A stretch of DNA of 64,000 nt from Corythoichthys intestinalis (taxonomy: Eukaryota > Chordata > Actinopteri > Syngnathiformes > Syngnathidae): positions 50,822,398-50,886,397 of the forward strand of contig NC_080410.1 in assembly GCF_030265065.1 (NCBI RefSeq), read 5' to 3'. Within the stretch, counting starts at the first letter, position 1. The number at the start of each line of letters is the position of its first letter. Under the pieces are notes generated by a model. The model was not told the DNA's origin. It was given only the letters and a program-made list of their open reading frames with translations, and searched no databases. Below, piece by piece: positions 55,662 through 64,000 of this stretch. A program made the position numbers and the translations under genes.

Positions 55662-57226
55662 CAGTGGGGAGAACAAGTATTTGATACACTGCCGATTTAG
55701 AGGTCTGTAATTTGTATCATAAGTTCTCTTCAACTGTGAGGGACGGAATCTAATACAAAAAAAAAACAGAAAATCACGGTGTATGATTTTTAAATAATAC
55801 ATTTTCATTTAATTGCATCAAATAAGTATTTGATACATCACAAAAATCGAACTTAATATTTGGTACAGAAACCTTTGTTTGCTATTACAGATACCAAACA
55901 TTTCCTGTAGTCCTTGGCAAGGTTTGCACACACTGCAGCAGGGATTTTGGCCCACTCCTCCATGCAGATCTTCAGGTTTCGGGGCTGCTGCCGGGCAACA
56001 TGGACTTTCAGCTCCCTCCATAGATTTTCTAACGGGTTCAGATCTGGTGACTGGCTAGGCCACTCCAGGTTCTTAAGATGCTTCTTACGGAGCCACTCTT
56101 TAGTTGCCTTGGCTGTGTGCTTTGGGTCGTTGTCATGCTGGAAGACCCAGCCACGACCCATCTTCAGGGCTCTCACTGAAGGAAAGAGGTTGTCAGCCAA
56201 GATCTGGCGATAAATAGCCCCATCCATCCTCCCCTCAATACGGTGCAGTCGTCCTGTACCCTTGGCAGAGAAGCAGCCCCCAAAAAATGATGTTTCCTCC
56301 TCCATGTTTCACGGTTGGGATGGTGTTCTTGGGGTTGTACTCATCCTTCTTTTTCCTCCAAACACGATGAGCCGAGTTTGGACCAAAAAGTTCAATTTTG
56401 GTCTCATCTGACCACATGACCTTCTCCCATTGCTCCTCTGGATCATCCAGATGGTCAGTGGCAAACTTCAGACGTGTCTGGACACGCACTGGCTTCAGTA
56501 GCGGGATCTTGCGTGCGCTGTAGGATTTTAATCCATGATGGCGTAACGTGTTTCCGATGGTTTTCTTCGAGACTGTGGTTCCAGCTCTCTTCAGGTCATT
56601 GACCAGGTCCTGCTGTGTAGTTCTGGGCTGATCCCTCACCTTCCTCATGATCAGTGATGCCCCACGAGGTGAGATCTTGCATGGAGCCCCAGAACGAGGC
56701 AGATTGACCGTCAACTTGAACTTCTTCCATTTTCTAATAATCGCTCCAACAGTTGTTACCTTCTCACCAAGCTGCTTGCTTATTTTCCTGTAGCCCATCC
56801 CAGCCTTGTGCAGGTTTATTATTTTATCCCTGATGTCCTTACACAGCTCTTTGGTCTTGGCCATTGTGGAGAGGTTGGAGTTTGTTTGTTTGTTTGAGCA
56901 TATGAACAGGTGTGTTTTATACAGGTAACAAGTTCAAACAGGTGCAGTTACTTCTGGTAATGAATGGCGAACAGGAGGGGTTCTTAAAAAAGGGCTAAGA
57001 GCCGAAATATTTACTAGTTGGTAATGTATCAAATAACTTATTTCATACAGTTAAATACAAATTTATTATTTAAAAATTATACAATGTGATTTTCTGGATA
57101 TTTGTATTAGATTCCGTCTCTCACAGTTGAAGAGAACTTATGATACAAATTACAGACCTCTACATGGCTTGCATGTGGGAAAACCAGCAAAATCGGCAGT
57201 GTATCAAATACTTCTTCTCCCCACTG
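55662..57226 (-). mobile_element. Tc1-like transposon (copy G), nearly intact
   Basis: 1565 bases; the ends CAGTGGGGAGAACAAGTATT and (inverse) AATACTTCTTCTCCCCACTG are next to TA. The minus strand carries the whole transposase in two overlapping frames: 56864-56235 with the HTH domains and [11 protein letters not shown], and 56305-55853 with [14 protein letters not shown] and [19 protein letters not shown]. All three catalytic residues are visible. A single frame change in a T/G homopolymer run near 56285 separates the halves. Confidence 0.95.
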
Positions 57227-57237
57227 TATATCACGCA

Positions 57238-57243
57238 TTTATT
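57238..57243 (-). terminator. Alternative ush1g poly(A) signal
   Basis: AATAAA on the minus strand 185 bases after the unspliced stop, just before a Tc1-like element. It would serve the transcript that does not use the last donor. Confidence 0.35.
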
Positions 57244-57427
57244 TACATGGTTACCATGTCCAAAGCGCTTTACATTAGCAAACATTTATCCATTCACACT
57301 GCCAACCCATTGGGGGCAAATTAGGGTTCAGACTAGGACTCTGGTGCAAAAATGTGCGATTTGAACGGTCCTAGTGTCAATGAACGTAACCTGACTTGAT
57401 TAGAGAAAATGGATGACTGAAAACGAC

Positions 57428-58216
57428 TCACAGTTCAGTGTCCTCGATACACTCCGGGTCCTCTATGGTCTCGAGGCGTCTCTGGCAGGCGTCCAAGATT
57501 TTTTTCCTTGGTCCTAAAGGGATGTGGATGCTCTTGAGGTCCTGGTCGGAGCAAAGCAGCAGTGCCTGGAGGTCAATCTTCTCCCTCCTAAAGATGGAAA
57601 AGAACTCGCTCATGCTCTGCGTGGCCAAAAAGACCTCCAGAGGGGCGGTGTGGGCCTCGTCGTCATCGTCCAGTCCCAATTCCACCTCCTCCCAGGGGAG
57701 CTCCTCCAGATTCCTCTCCTGCAAGCTGCGAGCGCTTCCGATGCTGTCGTCGTCCAGGCTGCGGCGAGGGTGCGCTCTGCTGCGAAGGCGCGCGCCGTCA
57801 CCCGGGCCGTCGGCTCCGTCCGGGTCGCCCAGGTCGAACATCCCTCCGCTGACATAGTTTCTCCTGAAGACCATGGTGCCCAGCCCGGGCCGGTTGAACA
57901 GGGAATCGTGTCCCGAGTCGGTGCTGACCTCCGACGGGACGGCGTGAAGGTCCGGCTCGCTGATGGCACGTGAAATGGCGTCGTCGTCGTGCTCTCTGGG
58001 GAACATGTCGCGGACGTTGCGGCGCCCATAATCCTTGGGGCCCACGTACGTTCCGGGTTTCATGAACATGACGTCGTTGCCCAGTTGGAGTCCGGAGAGG
58101 GAGCGCACGCTCTTTCTCCCGTCCTCGTAGATCTTGAAAGTCCCGTCTCCTTGTTTCTTTTTCTCCAGCTTCTTCTGGATCTTGGTTTTCCCTCGGTTCG
58201 TGGCGTGAAGCGTAGC
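57428..58216 (-). CDS. ush1g: ush1g exon 3: central region, SAM domain, DTEL terminus
   Basis: The acceptor is gccgccag. The 789-base frame ends at TGA (57428-57430). A donor match CT|GTGAGT splits the final Leu codon at 57432/57431. Confidence 0.95.
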   Translation of the reverse strand, partial: ATLHATNRGKTKIQKKLEKKKQGDGTFKIYEDGRKSVRSLSGLQLGNDVMFMKPGTYVGPKDYGRRNVRDMFPREHDDDAISRAISEPDLHAVPSEVSTDSGHDSLFNRPGLGTMVFRRNYVSGGMFDLGDPDGADGPGDGARLRSRAHPRRSLDDDSIGSARSLQERNLEELPWEEVELGLDDDDEAHTAPLEVFLATQSMSEFFSIFRREKIDLQALLLCSDQDLKSIHIPLGPRKKILDACQRRLETIEDPECIEDTEL

Positions 58217-61200
58217 CTGGCGGCAACACAAAAAGGATGTACAGTAGCTTAATGACGGCTAAAGCATCCACATCCACGACCGCATACAGTCCCTGACAAA
58301 AGTCTTGTCACATATCCATTTTGTAGAAACACTTGCTAATAATTGACTTTTAATGATTCAATTGGTTTTAGAAATGGCTCATATGAATGCTAAGACCCTC
58401 CCAAATGATGTTGAATGTACAAAAATATATTTGTTTCACTGAAAAAAAGATTGATCATTTAATGAAGACATAAAGGTCCAATTTTGGCAAGACAAAAGTT
58501 TTGTCGCCTACAGAAAGTGCGTGAAAATTGAACAAAAAATGTACTTCAAAGACAAAAATATGTTACATAACATAAGCTAATTAAGTAATGGTGCTGTGAG
58601 ATCCAAATTGAATATTTTGTATAACTTCCATGGGCTTGAAGGGCTGCATCCATGCGGTTCGGCAAGGATTCATCCAATTTATTGATGAAGTCATCAGGAA
58701 CATCAAAGAAAGCAGTCTTGCATGCCTTCCAGCGTTTATCAACATTCTTGGGTTTCGTCTTCCATGCTTCTTCTTTCATCCTACCCCTAGACATGCTCAA
58801 TGGTGTCCATGTCTGGTGACTGGGCTGGCCAGTCCTTGAGGATCTTGATCTTCTTTGCCTTGAGGAACTTTGAAGTATGCAATGGGTTTCGTTTTCCATG
58901 CTTCCTCTTTCACCCTTTTCATGTCTGGTGACTGGGCTGGCCAGTCCTGGAGGATCTTGATCTTCTTTGCCTTGAGGAACTTTGAGGTAGAGAGAGAATT
59001 TGTCCCTTTTTATGGTTAGGAATGTAAGAGGCAGCTAAGATTTGTTGATATTTCAGAATATTTATGTTGCTTTCCACCCTGCAGATCTCTCGCACACCCC
59101 ATACTGGATGTAACCCCAGACCATGATTTTGCCACCACCAAACTTCACTGTTTTCTGAGTAAATCTCAGATCCATGCGGGCTCCAGTAGGTCTCCTGCAA
59201 TATTTGCGGCGACTGTGGTGTAATTCAATGGAAGATTTGTCTGAAAAATCCACCTTTAGCCACAAAACTCTTAGATTTTGTGTTTTCTCCTAGTGTGACT
59301 TGTCCCTGTGATTGCCCATTGCTTTCACCTGTGTGTGTTCTCCCAGTGTATCCTGCAATCTGCATCCACCTGTGTTACCCAGCTGTTCCTCGTCTCGTTA
59401 CCCCTTGTCTGCGTGTGTGTATATAATGACCCAGTTTCTTGTCACTCCTTGTTGCGTCATCGTCAATGTCTGTCTGTGTCAAAGTCAAGACCTCTCCAAG
59501 CCTTCGTGTACCAGTCCCTCCGTTTAAGTAAGTTTTGGTTAGAACCTTGCCTTTTGATCCCCAGTCCTTTTGTTTGTACTTTGTGCTTTTGTTAGTTATA
59601 ATTAAAACCATTTTTTGAGTTCTCTGCCACCTGCCTTGCGTTATTGTTTCCCTGCAATTGGGTCCACACAACCTGCCTGCCCCCGCATTCCTGACACAAA
59701 ACAGTGAAGGTTGGTGGTGGCAAAATCATGGTCTAGAGTTACATCCAGTATGGGGGTGTGTGAGAGATCTGCAGGGTGGAAGGCAACATAAATAGTCTGA
59801 AATATCAACAAATCTTAGCTGCCTCTTACATTCCTAACCATAAAAAGGGACAAATTCTCTCTCTACCTCAAAGTTCCTCAAGGCAAAGAAGATCAAGATC
59901 CTCCAGGACTGGCCAGCCCAGTCACCAGACATGAAAAGGGTGAAAGAGGAAGCATGGAAAACGAAACCCAAAAATGTTGATGACCTCTGGGAGGCATGCA
60001 AAACTGCTTTCTTTGATGTTCCTGATCACTTCATCAATAAATTGTATGAATCCTTGCCGAAGCCCATGGAAGCAGAGGCGTCGCGTCCATTAGGCAGACC
60101 AGGCAATTGCCTCGGGCCCCCAGAGGGCCAACAGATTTAGCACACGCAGCTTTACTGCGACCATGCCAGTGAAAGCCTTGTGTCTGAGTTCCCTGAAGGG
60201 GCCCCTTCACTCGCTCTACACTCCCCCCCCTCCCTCCCAGTGAGCGGCGATTTGGCTTTTTTTATCCTTCTGGAAGCAACAGAAGAAAGAAAAAAGCGGA
60301 AGAGGGGAAAAGGAAGCAAGACAGCGGTGAGTGTACTACGTTACTGTAGTTTTATGTCCTAATGTAGTAGAAGCTGGGCACTTTGAGTGTCCTAAAAAGC
60401 GCTCTATGAGACCGAGGCGTTATTATACTTTTATTAAATATGCTATTGCTCCAAGTCCAACTGTTCCCCTTACTTGCACACGCTCAAAGGGCCCCATGTT
60501 GCTTGTTGGTGCCTGGGGCCCCCGGGGACCCTTGTACGCCTCTGCATGGAAGTCATACAAAATATGTAATTTGGATCTCACAGCACCACTACTTAATTTA
60601 CTTATGTTATGTAACATGTTTTTGTATTTAATTAATCACATTAAAATATTTGACGCAATTAACGCACATGCCCTGGTCAAACATTAAAATGAAAGCACAG
60701 TGAAATGTGTACTGTTTTTCGGAGTTTTGTCGCCCTCTGCTGGTGCTTGGGTGCAACTGATTTTATAGCCTTCAGCACCCATGAGCATTGTGTAAGTAAT
60801 TATTGGCATCAACAATGGCGGGCTGCTAGTTTATTTTTTGATTGAAAATTTCACAAATTTTATTAAAATGAAAACAGTAAGAGGGGTTTTAATATAAAAT
60901 GTCTATAACTTGTACTAACATTTATCTTTTAAGAACTACAAGTCTTTCTATCCATGGATCGCTTTAACAGAATGTTAATAATGGTAATGCCATCTTGTTG
61001 ATTTATTGTTATAATAAACAAATCCAATACTTATGTACGGTATGTTGAATGTATACATCCATCTTGTGTCTTATCTTTCCATTCCAACAATAATTTACAG
61101 AAAAATATGGCATATTTTATAGATGGTTTGTATTGGCGATTAATTACGATTAATTCATTTTTAAGCTGTAATTAACTCGATTAAAATTTTTAATCGTTTG

Positions 61201-61997
61201 ACAGCCCTAATTTGAAGTACATTTTCTATTCAGTTTTCACACTACTTTCTGTAGGCGACAAAACCTTTGTCTTGCCAAAATTTGACCTTTATGTCTGCGT
61301 TAAATGATATATCTTTTTTCAGTGAAGCAAATCTACTTTTGTACATTCAGCATCATTTGGGAGGGTCTTAGCTTTCATATGAGCCATTCCTGAAACCAAT
61401 GGAATCATTAACAGTCAGGTTATTAGCAATTGTTTCAACAAAATGGATAAGCGACAAAACTCTTGTCAGGGACTGTATATCGGTATCCGATTTTTGGACA
61501 ATATCGGGATGTTGGCTAGTGAAATAGCGAAACAAGTGTAAACCTGCGAATATGGCACACTGACGGTGGCGGCGTTGAAGTTGTGCAGCTTGTGGCTGAC
61601 CGAGCCGCTGCTGTAACTGGAAAAACTCATGACGTCAGACAAGGACGCCTCGGGGGCCTCCTTCTGAAACTTCTTCTCCATGCGCTTGTGGTGCTTCTTC
61701 TGCATCTTGGCGCACTCCTTGATGCGCCGTTCCGCGTCTCGGAAGGCCCGCTCTTTCAGCTTGTTCACCAGTTTGGGGTTGAGGCCCATCTGCTTGGAGG
61801 CGATGGAGTCCAGGTAGCGGACGCAGTCCATGTGATTCTTGGTGGCGGCCATGTCCAGCGGGGTGTGGTAGTCGTTGTCCAGGCACCACACGTTGGCACC
61901 GAACGACACCAGGAAGAAAAGGCAGTTGTGGTGACCGTTGGCGGCGGCCAGGTGGAGCGGCGTGTTTCCCCATATGTCGCACTTGTCGGGATTCCCT
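57428..61997 (-). CDS. ush1g: ush1g (SANS scaffold protein), C-terminal exons
   Basis: SANS is a scaffold of the Usher type 1 complex in hair-cell stereocilia and photoreceptors; it binds harmonin and myosin VIIa. Two minus-strand exons are present: 61997-61544 (enters in phase 2, leaves in phase 0) and 58216-57428. The first gives ankyrin-repeat sequence ([36 protein letters not shown]) followed by a basic helix. The second gives the central region ([41 protein letters not shown]) and the SAM domain ([20 protein letters not shown], then PLGPRKKIL). It ends in the PDZ-binding motif DTEL. The first exon, with the start and first ankyrin repeats (about 55 residues), was not found up to 64000 and must lie outside. 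A strong donor overlaps the last Leu codon, so a further 3' exon is likely. Confidence 0.95.
59266..59693. mobile_element. LTR-like block (possible solo LTR)
   Basis: About 430 bases with C/T-rich sequence, a TATA-like stretch (gtgtatataatgac), an attaaaa and the end ccgcattcctgaca, as in fish Ty3-type LTRs. The clear 'cacaaaac' on both sides could be a duplication, but the exact left edge is uncertain. No internal genes remain. Confidence 0.4.
60073..60544. mobile_element. hAT MITE, TSD CATGGAAG
   Basis: 472 bases from CAGAGGCGTCGCG to TTGTACGCCTCTG, with perfect CATGGAAG flanks (60065-60072 and 60545-60552). Removing it restores the family E sequence. Non-coding. Confidence 0.92.
60625..61209 (+). 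mobile_element. hAT MITE (TAGGGCTGTCAAA family), left end missing
   Basis: The body and right end GTTTGACAGCCCTA are present; the first ~40 bases are missing. It is inserted in the right arm of the Tc1 dimer (family E sequence resumes at atttgaagtacatttt). Confidence 0.88.
61544..61997 (-). CDS. ush1g: ush1g exon 2: ankyrin repeats and basic helix
   Basis: The acceptor is tctccccacag and the donor CAG|GTTTAC. 454 GC-rich bases encode the later ankyrin repeats and the [14 protein letters not shown] helix. Confidence 0.95.
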
Positions 61998-62162
61998 CTG
62001 TGGGGAGAAAACAATGAGCTTCAGGGTAGGGCTTGCTGGAAAGGTTGCTAAAACTTCCTAAGGTATTGTGACGCTCTATAAAGGCTTAGACTTCATAATG
62101 GCATTGACGGCTCAGATTGGTCATGCTCTGTGCCTCGCATTCAAGTAGGGCGCCGCCCACTA

Positions 62163-62500
62163 GGCCTGTCGCGATAACAAATTTTAGTGTGCGATAATTA
62201 TTCTCATAAATTATTGCGATATGCGATATTATTGCGCCCCCCCAATTTTTTTTAACCAATTTACAATAACACAGTGAGAATACAGTATATATTAATAATC
62301 AAGTACACCCATTTAAACGCGATAAATATTTACTCTTAAATTCAAAAATACTTTTTAAGAAATCACAACTAAAAACAATAGACCATGCCTCTTAAGTGAA
62401 AAACAACAATATATATATATATATAATTTATATTTTTTTACGTGATTAATTAAAAAAATTAATTACCTCCCATTAACGCGATAATTTTGACAGCCCTAAT
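62163..62500. mobile_element. Truncated repeats (TAGGCCTGTCGCG end plus MITE end)
   Basis: TAGGCCTGTCGCGATAAC is a hAT-like terminus with no visible partner. At 62430-62498 the right end of a TAGGGCTGTCAAA MITE (TTTTGACAGCCCTA) follows a short (TA)n run. Confidence 0.5.
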
Positions 62501-64000
62501 TCATATCTATAAAGAATTCGGGGATTTTAAGCATTTATCCACAAAAAATTTCACCGGAAAAGCTCTATTTACATCAGGCGGCCACTAGCTACATTCACTA
62601 ACAGACTAGCATTGTACTTTGACATATTCAGGTAAAATAAACACTAACTGCATGTTTTTTTGCTTATAACCAAGAATCAGGACTGTTTTACGTCCATATC
62701 TATAAATAATTTGGGGATTTAACCTATTTTTCACAAGAATTTTCACCGGAAAAGCTCTGTTTACCTCAGGCGGTCGCTAACTACAGTTACGAGGAGACAA
62801 GCATTGTCCTTCGACATATTTACGTAAAATAAATGCTAACTGCGCTTTTTTTTTTTTTTTTTTTGCTTTTAACCAAGAATCGAGACTCTTTTACATCCAT
62901 ATCTATAAAGAATTTGGGGATTAACCATTTATTTTCCCCAGAAAAGCTCTTTTACATAAGGTGACCACTAGCTACATTCACTAACTGAATATCATTGTCC
63001 TTCGACATATTTACGTAAAATAAATGAGAACTGAATGCTTTTTAAAACATTTTTATTTTGCTTTTAACCAAGAATCGAGACTGTTTTGCATCCATATCTA
63101 TAAAGAATTCAGGGATTTAACCATTTATTCACATGAATTTTCACTGAAAAAGCTCTGTTTACCTCAGGCGGCCACTAGCTACATTCACTAGGAGACAAGC
63201 ATTGTCCTTTGACATATTTACGTAAAATAAATGCTAACTGCATGTTTTTTGCTTTTAACCAAGAATCGTCCATATCTATAAAGGATTCAGGGATTTAGGC
63301 ATTTATTCACAAGAATTTTCACTGGAAAAACACTGTTTACATCAGGCGGCCGCTAGCTAGCTTCACTAGCTGACTATCATTGTCCTTCGACATATTTACG
63401 TAAAATAAATGAGAACTGAATGCTTTTTAAAAAATTTTTATTTTGCTTTTAACCAAGAATCGAGACTGTTTTACATCCATATCTATAAAGAATTTGGGGA
63501 TTTAACCATTTATTCATAAGAATTTTCACCAAAAAAGCTCTGTTTACATCAAGCGGCCGCTAGCTACATTCACTGACTAGCATTGTACTTTGAAATAAAT
63601 GCGAACTGCATGTTTTTTGCTTTTAACCACGAATCGAGACTGTTTTGCGTCCATATCTATAAAGGATTCAGGGATTTAGGCATTTATTCACGAGAATTTT
63701 CACTAGAAAAACACTGTTTACATCAGGCGGGTGCTAGCTAAATTCACTAACGAACTAGCATTGTATTCAACATATTTACGTAAAATAAACGCTAACTGTA
63801 CGTTTTTTTTTTTTTTGCTTTTAACCAAGAATCAATACTGTTTTGCATCCATATATATTAAGAATTTGGGGATTCAACCATTTATTCACAAAAACTTTCA
63901 TCAGAAAAGCTCTGTTTACATAAGGCGGCCGCTAGCTACATTCACTAACTGACTAGCATTGTACTTTGACATATTTACATAAAATAAATGCGAACTGCAT
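62500..64000 (-). repeat. Satellite-like array, eight or more units of about 190 bp
   Basis: Units with tctataaagaatt(c/t)gggg begin near 62506, 62699, 62903, 63098, 63275, 63483, 63656 and 63850. They carry cggaaaagctct, catcaggcggcc and catatttacgtaaaataaa. The array continues past the window edge. Confidence 0.92.

Larger units (their letters stand above)
58287..61476. mobile_element. Tc1 family E, second head-to-head dimer with three insertions
   Basis: It starts CAGTCCCTGACAAAAGTCTT and ends with the inverse (CTTGTCAGGGACTG). The left arm (to about 59262) is minus-oriented transposase C-terminal half. The right arm (59698-60072, 60545-60624, 61210-61476) is plus-oriented. It is split by an LTR-like block, a hAT and a MITE. 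It lies in the ush1g intron between the ankyrin and SAM exons. Confidence 0.85.
62078..64000 (-). mobile_element. Second satellite-bearing TIR element, inverted, runs off the window
   Basis: The terminus tagacttcataatggcattg and ctcgcattcaagtagggcg match the inverse of the right end at 13260-13357. After an interruption (about 62163-62500) the ~200-base satellite follows in opposite orientation to the 11.8-13.1 kb array. The far end is outside the window. It should lie in the first ush1g intron. Confidence 0.7.

Noticed and set aside
57438-58277. Long antisense and other-frame open frames over the ush1g SAM exon (up to 159 aa)
   Set aside because: They are shadows of GC-rich coding sequence; only the minus frame ending DTEL matches a known family.
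59266-59693. TATA-like stretch and C/T-rich block as a host promoter or exon
   Set aside because: It is enclosed in a transposon arm and resembles a fish LTR; no adjoining gene is seen.
61583-62017. 144-aa plus-strand frame opposite the ush1g ankyrin exon
   Set aside because: Antisense shadow of the ankyrin coding frame, with Val/Gly/Gln composition and no domain.

Overview
This is a vertebrate, almost certainly teleost, nuclear window. It holds four spliced host genes in a very repeat-rich background. The exons have GT-AG introns and GC-rich coding sequence, and the repeats are typical of ray-finned fish: Tc1-like elements, many hAT families with 8-bp target-site duplications (TSDs), an L2-type LINE tail and a Kolobok-like THAP element. 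The species cannot be fixed from the sequence alone.

Host genes in order. (1) The last four coding exons of hid1 (+, 419-11385). (2) A complete or nearly complete otopetrin proton channel, closest to otop2 (-, 31296-18291, six exons). (3) A RING-less TRIM gene closest to trim16 (-, 45617-35971, six coding exons, about 481 aa). (4) The C-terminal two large exons of ush1g, the SANS scaffold (-, 61997-57428), with a probable separate 3' exon at 50766 and its first exon beyond the right edge. HID1, otopetrins and USH1G are neighbours in mammals, so this is a conserved syntenic block. The trim16-like gene lies inside it. USH1G and otopetrin both work in inner-ear sensory cells, HID1 in dense-core vesicle formation; there is no operon-like relation.

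Repeats fill most introns and intergenic space. 1-11 kb: a Tc1 copy, a small hAT MITE, a Kolobok-like TTAA element nested in a hAT MITE, a second Tc1, and a hAT nested in a hAT. 11.7-13.4 kb: a TIR-bounded block with a ~200-bp tandem array, met again in opposite orientation from 62.08 kb to the right edge. 14.5-17.3 kb: nested MITEs. 19.5-23.3 kb: a hAT and a Tc1 split by another hAT. 26-30.5 kb: a run of hAT MITEs. 37-39.4 kb: a composite MITE. 48.4-50.0 and 58.3-61.5 kb: head-to-head halves of one Tc1 family. 50.9-54.7 kb: a ~300-bp tandem array interrupted by a hAT, a solo LTR and a Tc1 with a full-length open frame. 55.7-57.2 kb: another nearly intact Tc1.

The most unusual points are: the Tc1 family that is head-to-head inverted at all three loci; the TIR element carrying a higher-order satellite; MITE composites moved as one unit between a single TSD pair; a Tc1 insertion a few bases inside an otopetrin splice donor; a trim16 3' UTR made of transposon; and a ush1g splice choice that leaves the DTEL terminus unchanged.
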